Both the position numbers and the translations under genes were made by a program. From Leptidea sinapis (lineage: Eukaryota; Arthropoda; Insecta; Lepidoptera; Pieridae): a stretch of DNA of 64,000 nucleotides. The stretch covers positions 10,353,453 to 10,417,452 of the forward strand of contig NC_066290.1 of assembly GCF_905404315.1 (NCBI RefSeq), written 5' to 3'. This document shows positions 32,806-43,983 of the stretch, piece by piece. The notes beneath the pieces are model-generated. The model saw only the letters and a list, made by a program, of their open reading frames with translations. It was not told where the DNA came from and made no database searches. Within the stretch, counting starts at the first letter, position 1. The number at the start of each line of letters is the position of its first letter.

Positions 32806-33109
32806 TTTGCCTAGACAATGGTTGTGTAAGTTATCACACAGGCACGAAACTGCCTAACAACAACAACCGCTTTGTTATAGTGTGTCAATTGAGAAGAAGT
32901 GTTATAGATTAGCAATAAGTGTGTCAAACACGCTTAGATACAGTTATCAGCTTTATACTTGTCAGAATCAATTTCGCAATGATCAAAACTTGATAAACCC
33001 TCAAATATTGTAACAGATAACTTATCGGAGATTGCAGTTATTTAATGTGACTATGTCATATTTGATAGTAGGTTTTAAGGAACAGTTGAACACCAGGTGA
33101 GTCATCTGA

Positions 33110-33415
33110 TACTAACGTTGCACGACACGCCACAAGTTAGGATATCATCCCCACCATCTGCATGTGTGGCGGTCCGCCACAGTGCGGTTTTCAAGGAGCT
33201 TTCTTCGCACGTACTACAAAGCTGTGGAATGAACTTCCTTGTGCGGTGTTTCCGGGACGATACGACATGGGTACCTTCAAAATAAGAGCGCTTACTTAAA
33301 GGCCGGCAACGCTCCTGTGATTCCTCTAGTGAGTTAGTGCAAAATAATGTGGGCGGCGATGATCACTTAATACCAGGTGACCCGTACGCTTATTGTCCTC
33401 CTCTTCCATAAAAAA
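33110..33415 (+). mobile_element. CR1/jockey-like LINE 3' end (family F)
   Basis: Codons corresponding to RHTPQVRISSPPS, then the WRSSTVRFSRSFL and TTKLWNELPCAVFPGRYDMG equivalents, can be read across frames. They are followed by GCCGGCAACGCTCCTGTGAT, the ATCACTTAATACCAGGTGAC UTR and the tail TTCCATAAAAAAAG. A few indels interrupt the frame. Confidence 0.8.
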
Positions 33416-33429
33416 AGTTAGTTGTCACT

Positions 33430-34265
33430 TGTCACCGCAAGGTACCAAACTAGACACCATATAGACACTAGAGTCAGGACGCGTCCGAGCTGGTCACGCC
33501 ACCTACTTGGCTGCGCAACCAAACGGTGAAATACTTATAGCCCTTAATGTAGGGAGTCCATGCTATTTTATGGAGTCTCTATACCTGATGAATAACTAAA
33601 GAAACCCTATTTCTAACTCGCCAGTTTTCGTTCGACCGTTTCTTTCTGACTTACTTTGCATATTCGACTACCGCGAAAAAGTCTTTTTCACTTCTCATGC
33701 TCTGAAATTGCTTATTTGTGCACGATATAGGCTGCACAAAATCGATTTTTGTGCACAAGTGCACAAAAGTATCTACTCATAAAATGTATCTATATTAAGG
33801 CAAAGAAAATGTGCTATACAGCCAAACACAATAAAAAGTTCAGAGATAGAATTTGTTATTTTATAATATTTACTTTAATTTATTTGCCTCATATGTTTTT
33901 TATAAGATATAAAAGATATTAAAATTTTAATTAAAATACAGTGGGTTATTTAATGAATTAAAAAATAAATATTACAAAATTAATTTAATAGTAGGTTGTA
34001 TAGGTCTGGAGCTCAAGCCTAATATCAATGTCTTAAGATTAAAAAAAAAGCGGCGGGAATCAGGTCTTGTTTTTTCGTGTGTTTATTAATTTCTTCAAAT
34101 TTGCTGAAACTATTTTATTTCCTCGCAATCGAAATGAAAAGCAGAGTTTATTACTCGTCCACAAAACAATTTTTACCTCGACATTACTATCAATGCTAAA
34201 AGTCTCGGATAAAAAAGGTTCGTTTTGTGCACTCGTTGTAAAATCTACTCGAGTTAAAATGAAGC
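33430..34265. other. No gene recognised
   Basis: This is AT-rich sequence. A 'GTGCACAA' cluster occurs at about 33718-33770 (GTGCACGATATAGGCTGCAC, TTTTGTGCACAAGTGCACAA). I see no exon or known repeat. Confidence 0.4.
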
Positions 34266-34270
34266 CAGTT

Positions 34271-34585
34271 TACCAGTGGGAGGCTCCTTTGAGAGGTATC
34301 CTCTGCCGGTATAATCTATAATGGGTATCACAACGGCGCCTATTTCTGCCGTAAAGCAATAGTGTGTAAACATTATTGTTTCGGTCTGAAGGGCGCCGCA
34401 GCTAGTGAGATTACTAGGCAAATGAAACTTAACATCTTATATCTCAAGGTGACGAGCGCAATTGTTGTGCCGCTCAGAATGTTTTCAAGAACCCTGAGCG
34501 GCACTGCATTGTAATGGGCGGAGCGTATTAATTACCATCAGCTGAATGTCCTGCTCGTCTCGTCCCGTATTTTCATAAAAAAAAG
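34271..34585 (+). repeat. Family A repeat, full length
   Basis: It starts TTACCAGTGGGAGGCTCCTT and ends TTTTCATAAAAAAAAG. The hairpin is intact (GTGCCGCTCAG...CTGAGCGGCAC). Confidence 0.9.
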
Positions 34586-34696
34586 CCTATGACTCTCAAC
34601 ATCTATGCAGTAGATCCATAGAGTACCTACCTCCGACAACCTCACAAACTCTACCTCTTTCGTATTAATATCGATAGCTTCGTTTATTAATAAATA

Positions 34697-35007
34697 ATAT
34701 CTGGACGCCCGAGCCTTGCTCGGATTTTTAAAATGTACAAAACTTGAACAAAAAAAAACTAATAGGACTTCTAGATTCCAAGCGGGATCTTCTGCTTTCC
34801 GGATCACTCAATGTGACATCTGAGCTATTATAGTCTTCTATATAGTGGAGAAATTTACCTTTGTATTCTCATGTTATTGTAGCTGCTTCTCATTAAAACA
34901 CGGATAAAACTACATTTTTTAAAATCGAAACCTAGCTAGATCGATTTCTCGTTGGAGCCGTTTCCGAGATTCAGAATATATACATATTATACAAGAATTG
35001 CTGGTTT
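34697..35007 (-). repeat. tRNA-like composite SINE, copy 2
   Basis: It is the inverse of 31659-31998. The minus strand carries CTCGGAAACGGCTCCAACGA, AATCGATCTAGCTAGG, the tRNA-like part with a decayed B box (GCTTGGAATCT) and the terminal hairpin CCGAGC-AAG-GCTCGG. Confidence 0.6.
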
Positions 35008-35339
35008 ATAGATATAAGATAATAAACAGCGCATAGAGTACAGAGTATTGTAAAGAATGCGTGTTGCGTGACCGCGTTATTTGTTCTCAATAGCTGCTAA
35101 CAGCTACCGGAGTATAACGGTTTTGTATAATGGCTAATAGCGATCATACAAGTAATCTCTGGGAAATCAGGCAAAGTATGGACATTAATGTACTGTAAAT
35201 CAAGTTTTTGAACAATAACTGCTGATGGATTTAATAGCTATTCAGTATTACCGGACTGAGCGGACACCTACTTCGTGCCTACTTGTAAGGTTTATTAAAA
35301 TTTTCTTCCCTTAAATATATATTAATTTATGAAAACTAC

Positions 35340-36165
35340 TCAGCTAAGTCGAGTTAGTAAGTCTTTTGTAGGACTTTGTATAATACGCCTTTAAAAGAAG
35401 AACTTTAAAAGGGAGTCAGTCTCTTCCCAGTTGTACAATTTAAAATGTGAAAGAAAACGAACAAACATTTTATGCTAAGTAACAAATATTAAATGGTGGT
35501 TGTGCAACTAATGATGACAACAATAACTATTCTATATATTATTTAGTGTGTGTGAATATACAGACATGTAGATATACAAATACTATACCTTATATAAGTA
35601 GACACTAACGAATTAGATTTTCAGTAGCTTCGTAACTTAGGTTTTTAGGTTGTTTTTGTACTGATATAGTCCCAAATAGCTAAATTGGCGTTGTGCAAAT
35701 GCACATTCTATTCGAGGTAAGGGTTCTCGTCGGGTATTGTCCGTTAGTAGAATTCGGTGTATCCGATGGTATCGGTTAACGCTTCTATCTATAATCTAAA
35801 CAGAAATAACTTTTTTAATTATAGTACAGATTGGAAATGGAGCGACCGCCCTCAGGCAGATATTGGTATTGGGAAAGGGCTCCTGTTTCCGCAATTAGAC
35901 CGCTTAATTGGGTCCATTTTGCCTGCAGTGTTGGCCAGTCATTCCAACCAGCCCAGCTCCTTCCAGAAGTTCAGAACACTCCTGGGGTGTTCGCCGACTT
36001 CCTGGAGCGACCTTGTATTTGTATATATTGTACGATATTAGTATGTAACATATTTTTATAGCCGAGTTTGTTGCACCCGTTCTTGAGGCATAGCTCTTGG
36101 AATGGGTGGTAAATTGTGATTTTCAATAAGTGATATCACATCCTATTTTGAATAAAAAAGTCTAT
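35340..36165 (+). mobile_element. Family D retrotransposon 3' region, rearranged, with foreign GC-rich insert
   Basis: AGCTAAGTCGAGTTAGTAAG (35340) and later GGAGCGACCGCCCTCAGGCA, TTGCACCCGTTCTTGAGGCA, GGAATGGGTGGTAA and CACATCCTATTTTGAATAAA follow the family D order. Between 35866 and 36013 lies a GC-richer block absent from other copies. The segment 35390-35820 matches no other copy. Confidence 0.6.
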
Positions 36166-36173
36166 ACGTACTT

Positions 36174-36192
36174 TAATAATAATAATAAATTT
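36174..36192 (+). repeat. (AAT)n microsatellite
   Basis: An AATAATAATAATAAA run precedes TTCTTTATTGGGGCAACAGA. The same arrangement occurs at 63819. It looks like the tail of an unidentified retroelement read from the other strand. Confidence 0.6.
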
Positions 36193-36293
36193 CTTTATTG
36201 GGGCAACAGAGGCCCATACTTTGTTAGTTACAGGCTTCAAAACTCTGTTAGTGTGTTACCATTTCTACGATTCTTATGTGTGCATGCAAGCAC

Positions 36294-36561
36294 TTATACT
36301 TCTTTGGCCTAACGAAGCAAAAATCCTTAAAATTATTTATTCCTCGTGCTATTCCACGTTTGTATATATATAATACGACTGTACGGGCTTGAACCCTTTG
36401 CCCATCCTAATAATGGACGAAAAAACCAAAAAAAATAACGAATGTTGCAAACGTCAGAAAATTTTAGGAAACAACTTCACCCTGTTAGTTTTGTATTACA
36501 GTGATGCGTGCGCATCTTAAAATTTCACTCTCATCATTTCTCACGCGCCCAAAGAAGTATA
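36294..36561 (-). mobile_element. Family H element, minus orientation
   Basis: TTATACTTCTTTGGCCTAAC at the left and CGCGCCCAAAGAAGTATA at the right bracket the family H body (CCTAATAATGGACGAA, AATGTTGCAAACGTCAGAAA, GTGATGCGTGCGCATC). Confidence 0.65.
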
Positions 36562-36905
36562 TTCGAATTTAATTACATTTTGTCATAGCCACGCTGTATA
36601 AGAAACTATTTCTAGTATTACTAATCCAGCAAAAAGTAACTTTACAACAAACCTGCTGAGTATTGTAACTGTTTTGCAAACTGTTAGAGTAATCACTGAC
36701 AAAATCAAGATGCTGTTTACTGTAACTGGACTTTATATTACGGAAATGAAGAATTCGTGCCGTAACTAATTATGAACATTATGTGATGCAATGAATGAAT
36801 TAATCTTGAATAACTGATGGTGGATCGACTTTAAATTGGGCTACTATTTTATAGTTAGCATCTCTCAGTTCTGCAGCGTATGCGGTTAAAGATTAACGGG
36901 TAATG

Positions 36906-37158
36906 TTTATGTGGTTAAGGTTACTATAACATAAATGATTTTCTTATTGGTACCTCAGACTAGGAATGCAGAGAACGCTCATAGGCTATTTAATTATAAA
37001 TTTTATATTACGATATTACAAATATTGTAACGAAATTATAAATAAGCCTTGAGTTTCTTGCACCCGTTCTTCTCAGGTCTGTGGCATACCATTTCGAAAG
37101 GGTGGTAGTTTTTGAAGTTTAATAAATGATTTAAATACCTATTTTGAATAAATATATT
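36906..37158 (+). mobile_element. Family D retrotransposon 3' UTR
   Basis: It runs from GGTTACTATAACATAAATGA through TTGCACCCGTTCTTCTCAGG and AAAGGGTGGTAGTTTTTGAA to a TTTTGAATAAATATATTTGA tail. Confidence 0.7.
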
Positions 37159-37490
37159 TGAATTTGAAAGAGATTAGACAATTAACTAACACAGGTACGT
37201 CGCGAGTAGCTTACTTTAGTGATTTTCTTAGTATTATGTACTTTGGTATATTGTTATGGGGCAGTGCAGCTGATATCAATACCATCTTTGTGCTGAAGAG
37301 GGCTGTTCGCGCTATTTATAACCCAAGTCTTAATCAATCATTGAGAGCAAAATTTAAAGAAATTAACATCTTGACATAGGCATATTGGCAAAGCTAGAAA
37401 CTGTGGTAATCAAATCTAATGCGAACTAACACCAGGAACAATATAAACTTATTATGCCTAGGTACTACTCGGTGAAGTTGCAGCCGAGTT
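37159..37490 (+). mobile_element. Family D reverse-transcriptase C-terminal fragment
   Basis: The plus frame has YFGILLWGSAADINTIFVLK, RAVRAIYNPSLNQSLRAKFK and EINILT, then a stop. These residues lie immediately upstream of those in the 11531-11863 frame, confirming one family. It abuts the tail of the preceding family D copy. Confidence 0.7.
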
Positions 37491-38048
37491 TCGGCAGCAG
37501 ACGCATGTCAAAATGAGCAAATTTTCACCTAGAAATCGTAGCTATACACTAACTGAGGTGCCTGAATATATATCTAGACCTACTAAACGTGCTGCTCATA
37601 TGAGACAGTGCCGTTTAAATGAAACAAGTGAAGTCAGACGAATGCATAATATCTCTACAGAAGAAATCTACCTCGAAGACAATTTCAGAGACTTGTGAAG
37701 AGCGCAAAAATGGAGCATAGGTACTTCGGTAAAAGGATTACTAGGACTTGATTTGTTATTTAAATAATCAAAGTTATTACTAATAATACTAATAATTTAT
37801 TGGCTAAAATAACAATCAATTCAATATTATTTACTCAACATCATAGTAGTTATCAATGTCATTCGATATCGTGGCAGGCAAACAAACGCCCCTTATATTA
37901 TGTTACACAAATTAATCTATTTATTGTCGGCTAATAATATTTATTTATTAAATCGGCCATAAGAAGACATAATATGAGATTTCTGTGTTAAAATATAAAT
38001 TATTAAAATTATTATTAGAAACTGCTTCTTAATCGTTTTTCGAGTAAC

Positions 38049-38187
38049 TTCTTGCCTCGCACAGCCACTTTGTGTAATCAATTACCAACTACAGTTTTCC
38101 TGAACCGATACAACTTAGGGACCTTCAAGATTAGAATTTAGAACATCCTCCCAACTTAAGGGCCGGCAACGTATCTCTTGACTTTTA
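38049..38187 (+). mobile_element. LINE 3' fragment (family E), left half
   Basis: CACAGCCACTTTGTGTAATC, CGATACAACTTAGGGACCTT and GGGCCGGCAACGTATCTCTT are the 3' end of a non-LTR ORF2 of the LP.AVF..RYDLGTFK type. It resumes after a MITE at about 38453-38530 (TGACGTGAGCCCGTTTGCCC). Confidence 0.65.
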
Positions 38188-38449
38188 CGGCCTTTCAAAT
38201 AAACTTGGTATAAAGTTATAACTAAGCATAAACAAAGAATATGCAAAATGTTAAACTATCGTTGACAACACTTTCAATGCAATGATAATTCTGAAGTTTT
38301 TCGAATGACAAGTAGCCTTTCAAATAAACGCGGGAAACGTTATTCGTCCGAACAAACCATTCGTAAGCTTAATGTCTATTTGTAAACATTTTACATATTC
38401 TTGGTTTATGATTAGTTATAACTTTATACCAATTTTATTTGAAAGGCCG
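38188..38449. mobile_element. Long-armed MITE with TTA target duplication
   Basis: The element is 262 bp. The left arm CGGCCTTTCAAATAAACTTG, GTATAAAGTTATAACTAAGC pairs with the right arm for about 65 bp. It is flanked by TTA on both sides (38185-38187, 38450-38452), as for PIF/Harbinger-type elements. A degenerate relative is at 44451-44683. The interior is non-coding. It interrupts a LINE whose sequence continues on both sides. Confidence 0.8.
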
Positions 38450-38452
38450 TTA

Positions 38453-38530
38453 GTTTCATGTTCATGGGTGATTGCCCCACCACTCTACATGACGTGAGCC
38501 CGTTTGCCCCCTCTTATATAAAGAAATATC
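38453..38530 (+). mobile_element. LINE 3' fragment (family E), right half
   Basis: ATTGCCCCACCACTCTACAT, GACGTGAGCCCGTTTGCCCC and CTCTTATATAAAG continue the fragment broken at 38187. The same sequence follows the nested LINE at 60946-61050. Confidence 0.6.
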
Positions 38531-38750
38531 CACAACAAGAGGTTATGTACTTTGGTATACGTAATTAAGCTTGTATATATCGGCGCAAATACTACAACAC
38601 ACCCATTATAAAAACGAGAATAGTTAATTTCAATAATTTTACTCTAAAATTAATCCAACATTAAAACATTAATCAAATTATTATAATTTGATAAAACACG
38701 TGCACATACGCTGAGCTCTATAAATACGGCCACACTGTCGACACTCGAGG

Positions 38751-38930
38751 TCTCTCCTTCCCACAAGCACACAGCCGGTCCGAGGTTCGAGTCTCCTTAG
38801 GAGACGCCCGCCGACGGACTCGGGTGTCCGCTTACACGGACATTCGAGTCCGACATATTTACGCCCCGTTTCGGGGCGTAAATAAGTAAATGTATTTACT
38901 CCTCTCAAAAAAAAAAACAAAATAAAAAAA
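38751..38930 (+). mobile_element. GC-rich retrotransposon 3' tail with 11-bp target duplication
   Basis: GACACTCGAGG is repeated exactly at 38740-38750 and 38931-38941. The 180 bp between ends in an A-rich tail (AAAAAAAAAAACAAAATAAA...). The body is GC-rich with an 11-bp perfect stem, TTTACGCCCCG-TTT-CGGGGCGTAAA (38859-38883), and a GTCTCCT/AGGAGAC palindrome. This has the hallmarks of target-primed reverse transcription of a 5'-truncated element. The family is not identified. Confidence 0.75.
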
Positions 38931-39468
38931 GACACTCGAGGCATTCGTGCTCAAGCTGTCGCACGGTACGGACCTCTCTGAGTCTTCGTTACGCTGCCTG
39001 TGGAATTTACGAATGCGATGAAATACTTGTTGTAGTTTTCTTTCGATGATCAAGTCAACAATTCGGACGCTCTTTCCTTCGTCATATACATATATACAAG
39101 TACTGTTTGTTTGTAGGTTTAAATTACTTACATAGAAAAGACACTCAAGCTTTACATTTTAAATTAAAAGAAAACTCATAGCAGAAATTATCCCATACTA
39201 CGAGAGAAACGTCATTTTGAATGCTGAATGGAATTCGCGAGACTTTTTCCAATACAATTCCAGATTCACATCACTTAATTCTGTTTACAACAATACTCTC
39301 ATGCGTCATGGGAGTTAGAAGCAATGGATTCAAAACAATGTGAAAGCTACTTTACAATGGCATACAATTCAAAGAGTAACAGTGAAAATATTTAGTTTGA
39401 AGAAATTATGGCGTTATGTAATTATTACGGGGTTGTTGATAGTGTTGTAAGTATGAGTTTGTTTGGCT

Positions 39469-39680
39469 TTCCAACGTTGGAAACTTAAGAGCGGCCATCT
39501 TGTTATATTTTTCATACAAATGCTCGAACGTGATTATGTTTTAACGCATCTTTCTTTAAATAAAAATACATGTATCGAAGTTTCTATCGAAACAGATAAC
39601 ACAAATTTCAAAAAACAAATTCAATATAACCCTACAAATATCTGTTTTTTTTCACAATTTTTAGCTGATTTTGGCCTTCT
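39469..39680 (+). repeat. Interspersed repeat family I, copy 1
   Basis: TTAAGAGCGGCC, a central TCGAACGTGATTATGTTTTA and CAAATTCAATATAACCCTAC recur at 43018-43206. It is AT-rich and non-coding. Confidence 0.55.
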
Positions 39681-39721
39681 GAATGTACTCATAAATTGCA
39701 AAAGTTAATCAGTAATATAGA

Positions 39722-39825
39722 AACAAGTCCGCTGAGTTTCTTGCGACCGTTCATTTCAAGTCATACTAGTATCTTTTCGATTGCATTGATTTTTAAGTTT
39801 ATGAGTGATTTTAATATATTATTTT
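39722..39825 (+). mobile_element. Family D 3' UTR fragment
   Basis: CCGCTGAGTTTCTTGCGACC followed by GTTCATTTCAAGTCATACTA matches the family D UTR, in shortened form. Confidence 0.5.
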
Positions 39826-40087
39826 AAGCAAGCTGTTTCCGCGAAATCCTTTGAGTAAATTACTGATTCATTTGTATGAATGCTTATTTTTAATGTAAAC
39901 CACGCAAACAAAACTAACTATTTTTCTCCCTGCACGGATTTTGATCAGATACCTACAGGCTAAATGTTGCTCCAGGCTACGCTGAAAGTATTGGTGAAAG
40001 TTTCTTGTAAGTCCAGTCCAGAGATTAGCGTGGACAAAAGAAGAGACATGCAGACGGACCAGCTTTTTTTAATTTGTATTCTTGAGT

Positions 40088-40404
40088 TACCAGTGGGAGG
40101 CTCCTTTGCACATGATGCCGGCTAGATTATGGGTACCACAACGGCGCCTATTTCTGCCGTGAAGCAGTAATGTGTAAGCATTACTGTGTTTCGGTCTGAA
40201 GGGTGCCGTAGCTAGTGAAATTACTGGGCAAATGAGACTTAACATCTTATGTCTCAAGGTGACGAGCGCAGTTGTAGTGCCATTCAGAATTTTTGGGGTT
40301 ATTCAAGAATCCTGAGCGGCACTGCATTGTAATGGGCGGGGCGTATCAATTACCATCAGCTGAACGTCCTTCTCGTCTTGTGCCTCATTTTCATAAAAAA
40401 AAAA
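40088..40404 (+). repeat. Family A repeat, full length
   Basis: Both ends are present (TTACCAGTGGGAGGCTCC...TTTTCATAAAAAAAAAAA). One hairpin arm is altered (GTGCCATTCAG), the other intact (CTGAGCGGCAC). Confidence 0.9.
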
Positions 40405-40507
40405 ATGTTCAGTTACACTTCCTTTGTTATCAACAATCGGTTTTTGGAATAAAATATATTCAATGTACAGATAGGTCTAGTCTACAGTTTTATATAAATA
40501 GATTTGT

Positions 40508-40585
40508 GTTTTAGGGGCAGCGGTGATCACTTAACACCACGTGACCCATACGCTCGTTTGTCCTCCTTTTTCCATAAAAAAAAAC
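40508..40585 (+). mobile_element. CR1/jockey-like LINE 3' UTR (family F)
   Basis: GTGATCACTTAACACCACGT, GACCCATACGCTCGTTTGTC and CTCCTTTTTCCATAAAAAAA are the terminal 80 bp of family F. A further degenerate piece (CTCCACAATGCAGGTTTCAA) follows to about 40650. Confidence 0.75.
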
Positions 40586-41314
40586 ACGCCAGCTAAAAAT
40601 ATCATTCCTCCACAATGCAGGTTTCAAGGATCTTTCTTCCACGTAGAACAAATAAACCTACTATGCCATATAAAATTGTAACAGGTATAAGAATACAACC
40701 AAAAAGAAATATTATGGAAAAATTGAAGATCCATACAGTACGTAAAAAGTGCAGTAGTTACTACAACATACAAAAGTCGTTTCTAATCTCCTGTGGCGAT
40801 GTAAGAGTAACAGTAATTGCACTTTTAAAATTCCAATGTTATCTTATCGTAACGCACAAGTGAAAGTGAATAACTAAACCTTTTTCTGTGTGTATTGTAT
40901 ACAGTATACAGATCTCCTTAACGTAAATGCACTGCTTTAAAGTGGAAAATTATTTTTGAAGTTATGTATTCTTAGTGCGTTAGATAAAATATATCAAAGT
41001 TAATGTTTATGATGCACGCCCACCGACACCCTAATTCGACCACTTGTATAATACAACTACTTCAGCTACCATAAGCCAATAAGTATATATTTAAATAGCA
41101 ATTATAATTCAATAAGTCAACACTCTACATACTTATATACAAATATTTTTAAATACATATAAAACTGATCTGTTGATATTGTAGAAGTGAAGTTGACTCC
41201 GTAACAGTGTAATAAAACTGTGCATAGTAATACAATCCATTTATTGTATGTTATATATTATGTTATGTATGTACTTAGTTACAATAATATGTATGACTCA
41301 TGTTATCAGCATAC

Positions 41315-41350
41315 TTTATATGGCAAAACAACGTTTGCCGGGTCAGCTAG
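41315..41350 (+). mobile_element. Helitron 3' terminus
   Basis: TATATGGCAAAACAACGTTT followed by GCCGGGTCAGCTAG. The base after CTAG is G rather than T. The 5' part was not recognised. Confidence 0.6.
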
Positions 41351-41359
41351 GATACAATA

Positions 41360-42060
41360 ACAATTGAATACTTTTTTGAAGTGAATACTTCTTAACTATA
41401 TTGGGAACACTTAGTACGACGATACAGCACCGAAAAAAACTATGAAACTTCTTGCAGATATAATAAAAACAGTTTAAAAAACTAAAAAACACGCTTTGGT
41501 TGAAAAGATAATGGTTGGAATTTAAAATTAACATAAATTCTTGCCTTATCGACGATAGAAGAAAATTATATAAATTAACAAAAATCTTATTTTGCAAATT
41601 GAAAAATGAAATAATTTCATCAAATTAATGTATTCCCATCAGTCCTTGATAAATCTACGAGGTTTGAACTAAATCTGGTCGGTTAAAGTGGGTCAAAATT
41701 GCGCCCAAATGAGTCGGCTACAAACAAACATACATAGAGGTGAAGATAATAAAAAGCGTGTAAAAATACGTCTTTATCTTACAGAATCTCCATTACATGC
41801 GCGAGGTTTATATCGCAATATTTTCATTACTATTAAAATTTATGAGTAGGTACCTACATTATTTGTTTTAGGAATGGTAGGAGCTGAGGGATATGTAGAA
41901 GGGATTGGTAATTTAAACGCACTTAAAATATAAAATCTGTATTTTACTATTTCCACTAATAATAATTATTATAATAAATGACAAAATACAATTTGGGCAG
42001 CGTTACACCTTACAATTCACAATAATTAATGTTCTCTCGAACTGAGCGCTCTGGCTTGTA
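41360..42060. other. No gene recognised
   Basis: This is AT-rich sequence with scattered short frames. I see no repeat match to the rest of the window. Confidence 0.4.
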
Positions 42061-42063
42061 AGT

Positions 42064-42090
42064 TAGTTGGCACTACTGTAGTGCCAACTA
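42064..42090. repeat. Perfect 12-bp hairpin
   Basis: The arms TAGTTGGCACTA and TAGTGCCAACTA are exactly complementary with loop CTG. Confidence 0.85.
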
Positions 42091-43017
42091 CTTTACACGA
42101 ATCAAGTTAACCAAAGAATTGAAAACAATTTGCTATTATAATTATTTCTAAAATTATAGTTATAATTATATAAAACAATACTAACACAGCAAGTAGTTAA
42201 ATAAGTGTTATTAATTAATTGGGATGTCTAATCTAATCAATCATATATCGTGAATTTAAAAATATCAAAAAGTGTCTTATGACAGTTCATGACGTTGGTA
42301 GCGCTTGTAAACACATCAAGCTGACATATATATTTTCAAAATATTTAAAAGGTAGGATTGCAATGCAGAGATATTTACGCAGGTTAGTTATGTGCCCAGG
42401 ACTGATACGTGGAGCGGAAACTCCGGCCGCCGCTGCTGGTCGTGCTTCACGGTTGTACCAACTTACTCAGGCAGACACCGCTGATGCACGCACTCCGCAC
42501 CCTTAAGGCTGTTATCCCAAGAAATCGCCAAAATAGCGCATAGTTGTAACTATGACTTGACGGTTTATATAACCCTTACATTACAAAAAAATCTTAATAA
42601 ATATATTTATATCATTAATATATCTTTAGCTTGTGCTTAGTAAGTCCTAAGTATACTGTCTGGTATTTGATTGTTAAAGTGTTAATACCAACACCTTTAT
42701 CCTAGCCAACCTATTTACAACCGAATAGCTGAAGAATGTTTAGATATAAAGATGTTTAAAAATTAGCAAATATCGGGAAACCTTAAGATACACCGGATGC
42801 AATAAAAACCACAAAAAGGTTGCCAATTATTGACATCCTCTGATAAGTTGTCAACCTGTTTGATCATTCACAAGGTTTCTTATATCCTTCTGATACTCGT
42901 AAAGTGTAATTTTAAAACAAACTTGAACTCATTCTATTTTCAACATCGCTTATATGTTTATAAAAACAACACATAACTCACAAGGTTTATCATTTATTGA
43001 AATTAATTCACTTAATT

Positions 43018-43206
43018 AAGAGCGGCCTAACAGTCAATTTTTTCTTACAAACGCTCGTATGTAATTGTGCGCGATTAACGCAATTTTCTTAAAATAAATC
43101 TAGTTTTCTATTCAAGCAGAAAATACAAATTTCATGAAACAAATTCAATATAACCCTCCAAATATCGGCTTTTTTGTCCAAATTTTCCCAGAATTTTAGC
43201 TGTTCA
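43018..43206 (+). repeat. Interspersed repeat family I, copy 2
   Basis: AAGAGCGGCCTAACAGTC, ACGCTCGTATGTAATTGTGC and CAAATTCAATATAACCCTCC match the copy at 39469. Confidence 0.55.
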
Positions 43207-43227
43207 TAATTTATTTATTTATTATAC

Positions 43228-43460
43228 CACAATGTACACTGTCGTGAAGCAGTAATGTGTAAACGTTAATGTAATGAAATTACTGGGCAAATGAGATTTA
43301 ACATCTTGTGTCTCAAGTTGACGAGCGCAATTGTAGTGCCGCTCAGAATTTTTGGGTTTTTTAAGAATCCTGAGTGGTACTTCATTGTAATAGGCAGGGC
43401 GTATCAATAACCATCAGCTGAATGTCCTGCTCATTTCGTCCCTTATGTACATAAAAAAAA
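43228..43460 (+). repeat. Family A repeat, 5' truncated and internally deleted
   Basis: It starts within the 5' third (CTGTCGTGAAGCAGTAATGT) and lacks the GGTCTGAAGGGCGCC block. The hairpin is largely present and the tail is TACATAAAAAAAAC. Confidence 0.8.
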
Positions 43461-43983
43461 CAATGCCGGTGGTCGGTGGACTGGCAGATATTTTAATACC
43501 ATCCCTAGGGATTATCATAAAGGGTTTATTAAACATTACCTAGATAAAATATGAAAGTCACCTTAACATAAATAATATTTTAAAACATACAGTATATAGA
43601 CAACCCATGTATATTTATATATTTCCTAGGTATTTTATAAAACATTTGAAGCGGAAAACCACATAACGTAATTATAATTACAACATGGGGATTATTATTT
43701 TATTATGATTTCAAACTTTAACATTGACACTAAAAATGTAATGAGTGAGTCTTCCTGTGTTATTTGATTAGTGTTGGATATGTAAAAAAAATATTATATT
43801 AAATTACCGAAATGTAACCGACAATTATTATATGATGCTTATTTATATTTTATTAATTATGTAGGAGTATATTTAAATATTAAATTTCTAGTGAGACAAT
43901 AGAATACTGTATATAATACTTATTTCATATATTTATATAGCAACGAATAGACGAATAGACCACTATATTCTACTATATTCTAA

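Noticed and set aside
38681..38944. 87-codon minus frame rich in Arg and Cys as a gene
   Set aside because: Most of it is the GC-rich retrotransposon tail inserted at 38751-38930; only the last ~20 codons belong to the target sequence.
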